In this document: in pieces, positions 9,169 through 17,525 of the stretch
Layout: each line of letters opens with the position of its first letter
Position numbering within the stretch: position 1 is the stretch's first letter
Source: Intrasporangium calvum
Lineage (GTDB): Bacteria > Actinomycetota > Actinomycetes > Actinomycetales > Dermatophilaceae
Direction of reading: 5' to 3'
NCBI RefSeq assembly: GCF_028446585.1
Contig: NZ_JAPFQL010000009.1
Location: 1-52,551, forward strand
DNA length: 52,551 nucleotides
Position numbers and translations under genes: made by a program
Notes under the pieces: model-generated
What the model saw: only the letters and a program-made list of their open reading frames with translations
The model's database searches: none
Told to the model about the DNA's origin: nothing

Positions 9169-9564
9169 GTGACCCTCGAACCCGACGTCCGCGACTACGG
9201 CCCCAACGACAATCGCCAGTACGTCCTGTTCAAAGACAACACACCCGTCTGCCTGGCCTGCGTCGGCGAAACCCAGTACGACATGGACGGCGACATCGGC
9301 CGCCCAGCATCACTCAAACTGATCTGGACCCCAACCAACCATCGCGGCAACGGCTACGCCCCCACCCTCGCGACCGCGATCTGGGCAAAGTTCCCCGACC
9401 TCACCCACGACGGCCACCTCAGCACCCACGGCACCAAACTCGTCACCAAGCTCGGCATCCCCCTCGAAGTGGGCCGCACACCCCAGCCCTACGACGACAC
9501 CGAAGCCGAAGCAACAGGCCAATCCACATGGGACAAATGGGCAACCGCAACCCCCAACCCGTAG
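9169..9564 (+). CDS. Small GNAT-like protein
   Basis: This is a 131-residue protein. The GTG start is preceded by a well-spaced CAGGAG, which favours it over an in-frame ATG 120 bases upstream. The middle segment IWTPTNHRGNGYAPTLATAI looks like the acetyl-CoA-binding motif A of GNAT acetyltransferases (R-x-G-N-G). It is followed by a DGHLSTHGTKLVTKLGI stretch resembling the end of small actinobacterial GNAT domains. The N-terminal beta region is short, so activity is uncertain. Its codon choice (many CAA, AAC and ACA codons) differs from that of the transfer genes. It is an orphan in the accessory region. Confidence 0.6.
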   Translation: MTLEPDVRDYGPNDNRQYVLFKDNTPVCLACVGETQYDMDGDIGRPASLKLIWTPTNHRGNGYAPTLATAIWAKFPDLTHDGHLSTHGTKLVTKLGIPLEVGRTPQPYDDTEAEATGQSTWDKWATATPNP

Positions 9565-9651
9565 TGCGTCACCCCGCCGCCTGTCGACCAAGCCGAGTTT
9601 CCACTACGGCGCCGGTACCGGGAGTTGCGCGATGGCTGGCAGGATGCCGCC

Positions 9652-9867
9652 ATGACGTCTCGGGACGCGACTCTGGTCGTGGCGCTCGTCCTCTTGGCCG
9701 TCGGTGTGTTTCGTGACGTTGCTCGTTCAGCGCGCGAGAAGGGCGCACCCAACGGGCCCCTCGGCGGAACCCTGCGCCCGGTGTCTTGGGGCGGCTTCAT
9801 CCGGGGCCTTCCCTGGTACGTCGCTGGTGGCCTTCTGCTCGCCGTCGTTGCGTGGGGCGACGGGTAG
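9652..9867 (+). CDS. Small two-span membrane protein, unknown
   Basis: This is a 71-residue protein starting at an ATG with AGGA about 8 bases upstream; an earlier in-frame ATG at 9625 would add nine residues. Hydrophobic segments lie at about 7-20 and 53-68, joined by a loop rich in Gly, Arg and Pro. No family is recognised. It follows the GNAT-like gene on the same strand after 87 bases and may or may not share its transcript. Confidence 0.45.
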   Translation: MTSRDATLVVALVLLAVGVFRDVARSAREKGAPNGPLGGTLRPVSWGGFIRGLPWYVAGGLLLAVVAWGDG

Positions 9868-9993
9868 AGAGACGCCGACGGAGCGGGCATGCAATACCTC
9901 TCCTCGTCATGCCGCGGAGCCTGGGCTGGGAATCCGCGTCACAACGCCGCCTGTCGGCGTCCTCCCTTTCCCGAGTCTGCCGCTGGGAGCTCG

Positions 9994-10842
9994 TCAGTCG
10001 CCGAGCGGGATGAGCTTGTAGTGCAGTCGCACAACCGATGCCGACGAGAGCCTCAGATGGTGGTCGGTTCGCAGGGTTCCCTCGTCGTCGATATAGACCT
10101 TGAACGTCTCGTGGATGGGTACGCGCGCAGCATGGGTCCCGTGCTCGTCGACGACGACATAGGCGCCGTTGCTTCCGAAGGGTCCAGCCGGCGAGTTCAG
10201 TTCAAGACCGCCCCCGGGCAGAATTCGTGGCTTCAAGAACACTTGCACGTTGCCGTGTTCGAGCGGGAAGGCGACGTGCACGCTTGGTTGCGGCTCGCCG
10301 GGCAGCAGCCGGGTCGAGTAGCAGCCGCTGTAGACGTATTCGCCTGTGGCACGGAGCGTTCGTAGCCAGCCGGCCGAAACGGGTTCGCCATTCGCGTCAA
10401 GGATGAGCTCGACCCGGCTGTCCATCCCGTAGGCGACATCGAGGGGCCGCGTTGGCAACGCCAGTTGCTGGACCCGGCGTCCCCACAGCCGTGAGATGAG
10501 TTCGCCGCCCGGCTGGAACAGCGGATTCCATTGTGTCCATACCTCCATGCGCCAATCCGAGGTGTGCTCATAGAAATCGCGAATCCTGGGGTGGAGTGCA
10601 GCCGCTTGGAACTCTGGGCCGTCGAGTTGCTGCATGTCGGCGAGGAGGCCAGCGCCAGACTGATCTTTCGCTACCTTGCCACCGAGCTGGAGCGCAGCTC
10701 GCTCAAGCCAGCCGTCGCCGACCGTCGAGCCGTCGTGCATGGGCGCCTGCAGCCACCGGTGCTCACCCGCGAGATCGACTGGCTGTCCGCGCAAGCGCCA
10801 GAACATACGGGTCGCCCGGTCGAGGCTGGGGAGCAGAGGCAC
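9994..10842 (-). CDS. Conserved-looking soluble protein, unknown function
   Basis: This is a 282-residue protein, rich in aromatic residues and beta-strand-like stretches in its second half, without membrane segments or signal peptide. The N-terminus includes ATRMFWRLRGQPVDLAGEHR. The longest reading starts at a GTG; an ATG twelve codons downstream (10806) begins just before this aromatic stretch and is an equally good start. The even composition and absence of low-complexity filler support a real gene, but I recognise no catalytic motif. It is single, opposite to its neighbours, and lies in the accessory patch of the element. Confidence 0.65.
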   Translation of the reverse strand: MPLLPSLDRATRMFWRLRGQPVDLAGEHRWLQAPMHDGSTVGDGWLERAALQLGGKVAKDQSGAGLLADMQQLDGPEFQAAALHPRIRDFYEHTSDWRMEVWTQWNPLFQPGGELISRLWGRRVQQLALPTRPLDVAYGMDSRVELILDANGEPVSAGWLRTLRATGEYVYSGCYSTRLLPGEPQPSVHVAFPLEHGNVQVFLKPRILPGGGLELNSPAGPFGSNGAYVVVDEHGTHAARVPIHETFKVYIDDEGTLRTDHHLRLSSASVVRLHYKLIPLGD

Positions 10843-11042
10843 GGGATGAGCGTGTCACAGTGGTTTGCTCCAACTGGCAACTGCGGCGCGGCACATCCGT
10901 ACTCATTTGCCGCAATCAGCAGGGTCGCGCGACGTGAGTCTGTCCGCCGCCTGCCGGGCGTGCTCACGGGACGCTTCTGAGGTCAGGGTGCCCGGGCCTG
11001 TACGCTCCCGGACGTTGGCGTAAGACGAGTTCGGAGAGCCAT

Positions 11043-11522
11043 GTGATCATCTGTCTTCGTGGGTCCGTGCGCTCGTTGTGGTCGCCGATGGTGGTCCTCG
11101 TCGGCCTGACGTTCTCAATGCTTGGGGTCGTGATGCTAACGATGCCGAGGGAACCCGGCGTCACACAGCCGACCTATGTCAGCGGCCTGGTGATCGGCGC
11201 GGTTTGCGTCGTGCTGGGCCTGCCCTTCGTCTGGGGCGGTGCACGGATGGGAATCCTTCGAGATGGCCAGTGCCTGCGGGTCCGGCAGCTCTTCAGCCGC
11301 GCGCGGCCGCTGTGTCCCGAAGACATCACCGGTTTCATCATCGACGAGGTGGAGCACCACACGCTGCCGTTGATGCAGATCCAGCCGGGCATCGTTCTCG
11401 CCGATGGAACCCGGATAGAGATCAGTGGCCTCGCGACCTATCGCGTCATCCCGGGCTCAACCCGCCGTGTCCAGACAGCTGTCGGGCGGATGGCCGAGTG
11501 GACGGGAAGACCCCTGCTGTAG
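11043..11522 (+). CDS. Membrane protein with PH-like C-terminal domain
   Basis: This is a 159-residue protein with two hydrophobic segments at about 15-34 and 46-66, followed by a soluble domain. That domain begins GGARMGILRDGQCLRVRQLF, a beta-rich pattern reminiscent of bacterial PH-like membrane proteins. GTG 11043 has GGAGAG four bases upstream, while the overlapping ATG at 11041 runs straight into a stop. No enzymatic motif is present. It may serve envelope sensing, but that is speculation. Confidence 0.6.
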   Translation: MIICLRGSVRSLWSPMVVLVGLTFSMLGVVMLTMPREPGVTQPTYVSGLVIGAVCVVLGLPFVWGGARMGILRDGQCLRVRQLFSRARPLCPEDITGFIIDEVEHHTLPLMQIQPGIVLADGTRIEISGLATYRVIPGSTRRVQTAVGRMAEWTGRPLL

Positions 11523-11627
11523 TGCCCCACATCGCCGCGAAACGGACGCATCGAGATCTGCCGCTCGGGCTGGTGATGCTGGCGACATCAAGCTGCTGGC
11601 GGGAGCTCCTAGCAGGACGATGATGTC

Positions 11628-12356
11628 GTGTCGGCGCCCAACGGGACTGCATCCGAAGGCGCGGCCGAGGCCCTTGTGGCGGATGTCCGCCAATGGTCTG
11701 GGCTGGTGCTCACGGGGGCCTGGGCGGCCCTGGCCAGTGTGGCGATGATCGTGGTCCAGGTGGCGATCTTCACGGTGTGGCCGCCGCCCGACACGGCGCA
11801 GGGGATGTTCGAGCTGTTGGTCCAGAATCCGCTGCTCGGGCTCATCGCGCTGGATGTGCTCTACGTGGTCAGCAACCTTCTGGCGTACCTGCTGTACTTC
11901 GCGCTCGCTGTCGTGCTCTGGCGGGTGAGTCGGTCGGCGGTGGTGCTGGCCCTCGCGTTCGGAGTGCTCGGGATGGCCGCGTACATGGCCTCGCCCCGCC
12001 CGGTGGAGATGCTGCAGCTGGCGCACTCCTACGCGGCCGCCGGCACGGCCGGGCGGGAGGCGCTGCTCGCCGTCGGTGACGGCATGCTCGCGACGTGGAA
12101 GGGCACGGCGTTCGACGTCTACTACTTCTTCAATCTGGTGACGCTGCTCGTCCTGGCGCTGCTGATGTATCGCAGCCGAGTGCTCGGCAGGTCCGCGGCG
12201 GTGTGGGGGTTGGCAGCGGCAGTGTTGATGGCGGTCCCGTCGAACTTCGGGACTGCGGGTCTCGTCTTCTCCCTCGCCTCGCTGCTGCCTTGGGCGGTGT
12301 TCGCCATCTTGGTGGGCCGACGACTGTTGGCGCTGGTCGCGGCAACCCGGGTTTGA
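11628..12356 (+). CDS. Polytopic membrane protein (DUF4386-like)
   Basis: This is a 242-residue protein with about six hydrophobic segments (roughly 26-48, 66-95, 100-118, 155-178, 188-203 and 210-235). Size, topology and the pattern of small residues resemble the DUF4386 family of uncharacterised six-span proteins; this is a tentative match. The GTG start has AGGA about 10 bases upstream. It lies 105 bases after the PH-like membrane protein on the same strand, so the two may form a small operon. Function is unknown. Confidence 0.65.
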   Translation: MSAPNGTASEGAAEALVADVRQWSGLVLTGAWAALASVAMIVVQVAIFTVWPPPDTAQGMFELLVQNPLLGLIALDVLYVVSNLLAYLLYFALAVVLWRVSRSAVVLALAFGVLGMAAYMASPRPVEMLQLAHSYAAAGTAGREALLAVGDGMLATWKGTAFDVYYFFNLVTLLVLALLMYRSRVLGRSAAVWGLAAAVLMAVPSNFGTAGLVFSLASLLPWAVFAILVGRRLLALVAATRV

Positions 12357-12482
12357 GCGTTGACTGGGGCCGTTCCAGCCAGTGTGTCGCTCGGCCAGCC
12401 CATCGGCGCCGACTCCATCGCAGGTCGCCCGCGCGGGCACTCCCGTCGTGGGGGAGCTCACGGTTCCCGACGATCGTGTGCG

Positions 12483-12791
12483 TCAGTTCTCTCTACGCGA
12501 CGCCTGAACCCGGATGTCGCGGTCGGCATCGCTGTCGCTGACATCCTCTCGGTCAAGTGCGTCCTCGTCGCCGACCCGCGTCTTGCGGTATTGCGCTTGG
12601 ATCCACTGGTCGAGCTCCCGGTTCTCGACGCGCCACTGGCCACGACCGCCGATCTTGATGGCGGGCAGGTCCCCAGCCCGCACCAGCGCGTACACCTGGG
12701 CTTCGCTGGTGGCAAGCATCGCCGCGACCTGCTTGAGGGTGAAGAAGCGGTGGGGCAGGCCCTCCTCGAAGGGCTCGGGTTCAATCGGCAC
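12483..12791 (-). CDS. Excisionase-like helix-turn-helix DNA-binding protein
   Basis: This is a 102-residue protein. A MerR-type/HTH_17 helix-turn-helix lies at about 15-60 (FFTLKQVAAMLATSEAQVYA, then GQWRVENRELDQWI), the pattern of excisionases and small regulators of mobile elements. The tail is acidic then basic. The GTG at 12791 has AGGAT six bases upstream and is preferred over a GTG at 12806. It lies between the accessory genes and the coupling-protein block and points left, so it could regulate either. A second HTH_17 protein sits by the integrase and is the likelier excisionase, so this one may be a transfer regulator. Confidence 0.78.
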   Translation of the reverse strand: MPIEPEPFEEGLPHRFFTLKQVAAMLATSEAQVYALVRAGDLPAIKIGGRGQWRVENRELDQWIQAQYRKTRVGDEDALDREDVSDSDADRDIRVQASRREN

Positions 12792-13048
12792 GGCGACATC
12801 CTGCACTACGCGGCATCTCGGCCCGGTTCCCTTCGCACAGGCCGGCGAAGTGGGACCGGCCCTCGTATCGGGGGGCGACGAGGGCCGGTCATGCGCCGCT
12901 GGACTCAGGGGGGTGTCGTTGCGGCGCTGCGGCAAGCCTACGGGGCGACTCGCGGACCTTGTTGCGCGACGGACGCGTGTCGCCGGCGTCCAGAGTGAGT
13001 TCGAACGGGTGTTCTGGTCCGTGGCACCATGGAGGGATGACTGGCGGC

Positions 13049-13348
13049 ATGACACCTCCGTCCGGGGGAGGGGTGCCCCTGAAGGATCGGCCCGTTGCTG
13101 GGCCCGGAGCCCAGACCAAGGCCGCGGGCCAAGCCCAGACCGAGGCCGCGGGCCAAGCCCGGCGGGCCAGGCACTGCTGGGTGTACAGCGCCACCGGCGA
13201 TGAGGCCGTTCATGCCGGGCTCGTGATCGAGTGGCGCAGGGGCAGCGAGGGGTGGTCGGCTCTCGTGACCTATGTCGTGGACGACCAGGGCAGCCCCGTC
13301 GTCGTGACGCAGTGGCTGGACGGAGCGCTGCTGCAACCCGCACGGTAG
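13049..13348 (+). CDS. Small conserved-looking protein before the coupling-protein genes
   Basis: This is a 99-residue protein. The first ~38 residues are low complexity and contain a duplicated 8-residue unit (QTKAAGQA, QTEAAGQA) from a 24-base tandem repeat. The last ~55 residues form a compact, Trp- and Val-rich beta-like domain (HCWVYSATGDEAVHAGLVIE). ATG 13049 is chosen because the GGAGGG at 13031 sits only one base before the alternative ATG at 13037. It is probably part of the transfer block that continues with the membrane protein and VirD4-type ATPase, though 143 bases separate them. Function is unknown. Confidence 0.6.
   Translation: MTPPSGGGVPLKDRPVAGPGAQTKAAGQAQTEAAGQARRARHCWVYSATGDEAVHAGLVIEWRRGSEGWSALVTYVVDDQGSPVVVTQWLDGALLQPAR
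13109..13156 (+). repeat. 24-base tandem duplication inside a gene
   Basis: Two adjacent 24-base units differ at one position. They stay in frame and duplicate eight residues in the disordered N-terminus of the 99-residue protein. The likely cause is replication slippage. Confidence 0.85.
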
Positions 13349-13491
13349 GGGCCGCTTCGCCCCAGCCACCCGTATCGACCCGAGTCACCGAGTCTGGCCT
13401 GCCGGTGACAAGCCTGCATTGCTCGCTCGTCGGGTGACCGTGGCCGCGCCTGCCGCCCCTTCCGGGGAGAAGAACGGAAGGGAGCTTGGCC

Positions 13492-13950
13492 ATGCAGCGC
13501 GCTCGTCGCAACGATCCTCACCCGACCCCGTGGGAGGTGCCGCTCGCGATCGTCGTCGGAGCGCTTCTCCTCATCGTGGTGGGCGCCCACGTCGGTCGGG
13601 GGGTCGCCAACCTGCTCAGCGCCGGCTGGTGGGAGTTCCCGGACCGGGCGGACTTGTTCACCAGCCTCCCCGGTCTTCTCGGGGGTGACGCCAGTGCGGG
13701 CTTGACGGCGGCGCACCCGACGGTCGCGCCGTCCACCGTGCTGTGGGTCTGCATTGCCGCTGTCGAGCTGGTCGTCCTGGGGCTGATCGTCGCCGGGATC
13801 AGGGCCGGCCTTCGACTCTGGGGCCCGTCCAGGGTTCGGGGCGTGGCGACCCGGGAGGAGGCGGAGCGGCTGCTCGGCCGGTCCCGGCTGCGCCGCCATG
13901 CGGCGATCGTCCGCCCCGACCTGTACGGCAAGGGCCGGGGGCGAGCATGA
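13492..13950 (+). CDS. Two-span membrane partner of the coupling protein
   Basis: This is a 152-residue protein with hydrophobic segments at about 16-42 and 83-108 and a basic C-terminal tail that would lie in the cytoplasm (RLLGRSRLRRHAAIVRP). The ATG has GGAAGGGAG 8 bases upstream. Its stop overlaps the ATG of the VirD4-like gene (ATGA), so the two are translationally coupled. The coupling protein that follows lacks membrane segments, so this small protein plausibly supplies its membrane anchor. That role is inferred from the pairing. Confidence 0.75.
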   Translation: MQRARRNDPHPTPWEVPLAIVVGALLLIVVGAHVGRGVANLLSAGWWEFPDRADLFTSLPGLLGGDASAGLTAAHPTVAPSTVLWVCIAAVELVVLGLIVAGIRAGLRLWGPSRVRGVATREEAERLLGRSRLRRHAAIVRPDLYGKGRGRA

Positions 13951-15428
13951 AGACCGTCACCCTGGTCCGTCGGATCGACCCGGCCGCGATCGGCTGGCCG
14001 CTCGGGCGGGCTCACGAGCCGCGTGGCGGCGACCTGTGGGTGCCGTGGGATCGCACCGCTGGGGTGATCGGTCCGCAGGGCTCGGGCAAGACCCTCGATC
14101 TGCTCACCCCGGCACTGCTGGCCGCGCCCGGCGCTGGGCTGGTCACGCTCACGAAGCTCGACGATTTGCTCCTGACCTTGGCGGCGCGCTCCGGCGAGGG
14201 CCGGCCGTGCGTGGTGCTCGACCCGTTCGGCCTCGCGCCCGGGGTGCCGGAGCTGGTGTGGGACCCGATCGACGGGTGCGTCGATCCGATGGTCGCCGAG
14301 CGGCGCGCGAAGGCGTTCACCGCCGGCACCGTCAAGGGCGCCGTCCAGGTCGGCCAGGGCGATGACGCGGCGCGGTTCTACGCGGCTGAGGCCGCGAAGG
14401 TGCTCCAGGCGTACTTCCACGCCGCCGCGTTGACCGGGCGCACCCTCGAGGACGTGTTGCGCTGGGTCGCGAACCCGCACGCGGCGTCCGAGCCGACCGA
14501 GATCCTGCGAGCCCACCCGCACGCGGCACCGTTCTGGCATGGCCTGCTGCACGGCGCCCTGCACGGCGACGACCGGACCGCCGGCAACACGATCACCACC
14601 GTCCAGCAGGCGATGAGCCTGTTCTTCCAGGAGGACATCCGCCGCCGCTGCGTCCCCCGGCAGGGATACCCGGCCACCGACATCGCGAAGCTGATCGAGG
14701 CCCGCGGCACGATCTACCTGCTCGGCCGGGAGGACCCCTACGCGTCCGCGTCCCCGCTGATGACGGCGCTGGCGGAGCACGTCCTCGACACCGCCCTCGC
14801 CCTGGCGAACCGGTCCCCGTGGGGGCGGCTCTGCCCGCCGATGCTCGCCTGTCTGGACGAGCTGCCCTCGACCGCGCCGCTGCCGACGCTGCGCACCCGG
14901 ATGGCGAACGAGCGCGCGCTCGGCATCTCTTTCATCTACGCCGCGCAGACGTGGCGGCAGCTGGCCGCGATCTTGGGCGAGCAGGAAGCCAGGGCCCTGT
15001 TCGGCCTGAGCAACGTGCTGGTCATCTTCGGCGGCTCCAAGGACGTCGCGTTCAACCAGGAGGTCTCCGACCTCGTCGGCACCACCCGCGTCAGGCGCAC
15101 CACCTGGCAGAGCGGCAGCGGCGGCAGCCGGGGCGGGCGGTCCACCTCCGGCGAGGACATCCCGATCCTGCGTCCGGAGGAGATCCGCCAGATCCCCGAC
15201 CGTCACGCCCTGGTCGTCGCCGAGAACGGGCGACCGATCATCGCCCGCCTGAGCCGCTGCATCGACGGCAAGGACGGCCGGCGTCTCCTGCGCGACCAAG
15301 CCCGGGCCCGCGACGAGCTGGCGACCGCCCGCCGCACCGCCCCCGCCGCGGCCGCTCGAGCCGCCGACGCGCTGGCCGAGGCACGCCGGCGGGGCCTGGC
15401 CCCGGAGAGCATCGAGACGTGGCGCTGA
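13947..15428 (+). CDS. VirD4/TraG-type coupling ATPase
   Basis: This is a 493-residue P-loop ATPase that recruits the relaxase-DNA complex to the conjugation channel. Walker A is GPQGSGKT (42-49). A Walker B-type strand LACLDELP follows near residue 308, and the region around FIYAAQTWRQL is typical of the TraM-recognition part of TraG/VirD4 proteins. No N-terminal membrane segments are present, unlike classic VirD4; the preceding gene probably compensates. The protein ends in an Ala/Arg-rich helical tail. The gene overlaps both neighbours (ATGA upstream, 10 bases downstream). Confidence 0.9.
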   Translation: MKTVTLVRRIDPAAIGWPLGRAHEPRGGDLWVPWDRTAGVIGPQGSGKTLDLLTPALLAAPGAGLVTLTKLDDLLLTLAARSGEGRPCVVLDPFGLAPGVPELVWDPIDGCVDPMVAERRAKAFTAGTVKGAVQVGQGDDAARFYAAEAAKVLQAYFHAAALTGRTLEDVLRWVANPHAASEPTEILRAHPHAAPFWHGLLHGALHGDDRTAGNTITTVQQAMSLFFQEDIRRRCVPRQGYPATDIAKLIEARGTIYLLGREDPYASASPLMTALAEHVLDTALALANRSPWGRLCPPMLACLDELPSTAPLPTLRTRMANERALGISFIYAAQTWRQLAAILGEQEARALFGLSNVLVIFGGSKDVAFNQEVSDLVGTTRVRRTTWQSGSGGSRGGRSTSGEDIPILRPEEIRQIPDRHALVVAENGRPIIARLSRCIDGKDGRRLLRDQARARDELATARRTAPAAAARAADALAEARRRGLAPESIETWR

Positions 15429-16078
15429 ACCCGCCGACCCTGACCGACGGCACCGACGAGCGGGCCCGGCCCATGGTCATGCCTTTCCCGGAGGTGGGCC
15501 CGCTGATGCGGGTCGCCTACCGCGAGCTGGGCATCCTCGCAGCCGGCAGCGAGCAGCAGATCCGTGCCCTCGGTGATCCGGCGCGGCTGCCGCGGCCGTG
15601 GGACCCGGCCACCTGCCGCCACCCCGACCTGCGCGCCGAGGTGTGGGCCTGGCTCGACGCCGTCGTCGAATGGGTCAATCACGAGCACCTCTGGGACGTC
15701 GCTGCGGTCATCCCGCCGTGCTGGCCCCACCACCCGCACCTGGTCCGCGAGCTCGCCGTGCTGGCCGACCAGCGCCGCCGCGCCGGCGCCACCCTGACCA
15801 GCGACCTGCTCGAGGACTGGCACCGCTCCACACTGCCCGGCTTCCTAGACCGGATGCGCGCCCGCCTGCGGAACCACTGCGACGAGGGCCACCAGGCGTG
15901 GCCCAGCAAGGGCCGCCACATCCGGCACACCGATCAAGCGAGCCGGGCCGAACGCGCCGACCTGTTCCGTGGCGACGTCGCCGCTGCAACAGCCGGCGTC
16001 CATCGGGGCGTGTCGCCGCAGCGACTGTCCGTCGTCGACCTCGAGACCGGCGAAGTCAACGAGGACTGGGTGCCTTGA
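15419..16078 (+). CDS. DUF4913-like protein
   Basis: This is a 219-residue soluble protein rich in Trp, His and Arg. The central segment (VEWVNHEHLWDVAAVIPPCW, then HPHLVRELAVLADQRRRAG) matches my memory of DUF4913 proteins, which accompany coupling-protein genes in actinobacterial mobile elements. The GTG start lies inside the end of the coupling-protein gene, with GGAGAG 9 bases upstream. The operon appears to end here, because the next gene has its own promoter. Its function is unknown, but consistent co-location suggests a DNA-processing or coupling role. Confidence 0.7.
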   Translation: MALNPPTLTDGTDERARPMVMPFPEVGPLMRVAYRELGILAAGSEQQIRALGDPARLPRPWDPATCRHPDLRAEVWAWLDAVVEWVNHEHLWDVAAVIPPCWPHHPHLVRELAVLADQRRRAGATLTSDLLEDWHRSTLPGFLDRMRARLRNHCDEGHQAWPSKGRHIRHTDQASRAERADLFRGDVAAATAGVHRGVSPQRLSVVDLETGEVNEDWVP

Positions 16079-16160
16079 CGAAGCTCGGGGAGGGTCGGTC
16101 GCTGGACCCTCCTGCAGGGAGCGGGTGGGGGAGTGGCCAGAAGATCCTCCGCGAAGGGTC

Positions 16161-16216
16161 TTGACAGCGCCCACCCCATGGTCAAAGGTTCCGGTTAGTA
16201 AACCGAGTTACTAACC
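16161..16216 (+). promoter_or_regulatory. Promoter and palindromic operator of the sugar operon
   Basis: A consensus -35 box TTGACA (16161-16166) is followed after 17 bases by a weak -10 candidate AAAGGT (16184-16189). Immediately downstream lies a perfect inverted repeat, GGTTAGTAA and TTACTAACC (16193-16201 and 16208-16216) with a 6-base centre. The strong ribosome-binding site AAGGAGG (16217-16223) follows, eight bases before the ATG. A repressor bound there would sit on the start of the transcript. The LacI protein at the end of the operon is the obvious candidate ligand, though its binding is inferred. Confidence 0.7.
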
Positions 16217-16231
16217 AAGGAGGTATCCGGC

Positions 16232-17515
16232 ATGACAAGGAAGTCTGTACGGGTGGCGGTCGCTTTGGCGGCCTCTCTCGGAGTGATGGCCACCGCGGCC
16301 TGTGGTGGTGGATCGGCACCCGCGGCCGGCTCCGCCGGGAACGGCAAGGCCGAGCTGACCGTGTGGCACTACTGGGACGGCAACAACGGCGACACATTCG
16401 CCTCCATGGCCAAGACCTTCGAGGGCTCCCACCCGAACACCACGCTGAAACTGGTCAACGTTCCCGGCTCGGATCTGCTCACCAAGCTGCAGGCTGCAGC
16501 GCAGTCACGCACCCTTCCCGACATCGTCATCGGCGACCTGGTGACCGTGCCGCGCATGGCCAAGACCGGGCAGGCCGTCGACCTCAAGCCCCTCGTCGGC
16601 GAGAACACGTGGTCCGACATCTACCCCGAGATGCTGAAGTTCGGCAGCCAGGACGGAAAGCAAATCTCCATCCCTGTCTCCTCCAACACTCTGGCGTGGA
16701 TGTTCAACAAGACCGACTTCACCAAGGCCGGCCTGGACCCGGCCAACCCGCCCCAGACATGGGACGAGCTCAAGGCGGCCTCGGCCAAGATCCGACAGGC
16801 GACGGGCAAGCCCGGCTTCGAGCTGTTCACGACGCCCGGCACTGACGGCGAAGGCGTGACCTGGAACTTCCAGGTCTCCCTGTGGCAGGCCGGCGGCGAG
16901 TTCCTCAACCAGGACAACACCAAGGCCGCGTTCAACTCGGAGGCAGGGAAGAAGGCCCTTCAGTTCTGGGTCGACCTGGTCAAGGCCAAGGACAGCCCAC
17001 TCGCTCCTTGGGGCGAGTTCGAGAAGGGCAAGGCCGCCTCCGCACAGGAAGGCTCATGGATGGCTGGCATCTGGAAGCCGAAGCCGCCGTTCGACTTTGG
17101 CGTGGCACAGATCCCGCACCCGGCCGACGGGCAACCCGCCACCAACATGGGTGGCGAGCAGGCGGTCGTGTTCACGCAGGACAAGGTAGAGCAGAAGGCC
17201 GCCGGCGAATTCCTGACCTGGTTCGTCGACCCGGCCCAGAACACCTCCTGGAGTGAGAAGACCGGATTCCTGCCTGTCCGCAAGTCAGTCGCCGAGTCGG
17301 CCGAGTACAAGGACTTCGTCAAGAACACCCTTCCCGAGCTGCAGCCGTTCGTCGACGCCCTCCCGACGGCGAAGGCCCGTCCGGCAACCCCGCTCTACCC
17401 GCAGGTCTCCCTCGCCTTCGCCAAGCAGGTGGAGGAGGCCCTGCATGGCAAGGCTGTTGACCAGGCACTGGCAGACGCAGAGACCCAGGTCAACGCGATC
17501 CTCAGCGGCAAGTGA
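16232..17515 (+). CDS. ABC transporter sugar-binding lipoprotein
   Basis: This is a 427-residue family-1 extracellular solute-binding protein of a CUT1 sugar importer. The signal peptide ends in a lipobox with Cys24 (TAAC followed by Gly), so it is anchored outside the membrane as a lipoprotein. A mature N-terminus beginning LTVWHYWDGNNG and an internal motif (QVSLWQAGGEFLNQD) are typical of maltodextrin and oligosaccharide binders. It is the first gene of a five-gene set with two permeases, a GH13 enzyme and a LacI regulator, suggesting an alpha-glucoside or maltodextrin substrate. The exact sugar cannot be read from sequence. Confidence 0.93.
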   Translation: MTRKSVRVAVALAASLGVMATAACGGGSAPAAGSAGNGKAELTVWHYWDGNNGDTFASMAKTFEGSHPNTTLKLVNVPGSDLLTKLQAAAQSRTLPDIVIGDLVTVPRMAKTGQAVDLKPLVGENTWSDIYPEMLKFGSQDGKQISIPVSSNTLAWMFNKTDFTKAGLDPANPPQTWDELKAASAKIRQATGKPGFELFTTPGTDGEGVTWNFQVSLWQAGGEFLNQDNTKAAFNSEAGKKALQFWVDLVKAKDSPLAPWGEFEKGKAASAQEGSWMAGIWKPKPPFDFGVAQIPHPADGQPATNMGGEQAVVFTQDKVEQKAAGEFLTWFVDPAQNTSWSEKTGFLPVRKSVAESAEYKDFVKNTLPELQPFVDALPTAKARPATPLYPQVSLAFAKQVEEALHGKAVDQALADAETQVNAILSGK

Positions 17516-17525
17516 GACGGTCGTG

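Noticed and set aside
16079-16160. Terminator after the DUF4913-like gene
   Set aside because: No stem followed by a T-run could be made out.
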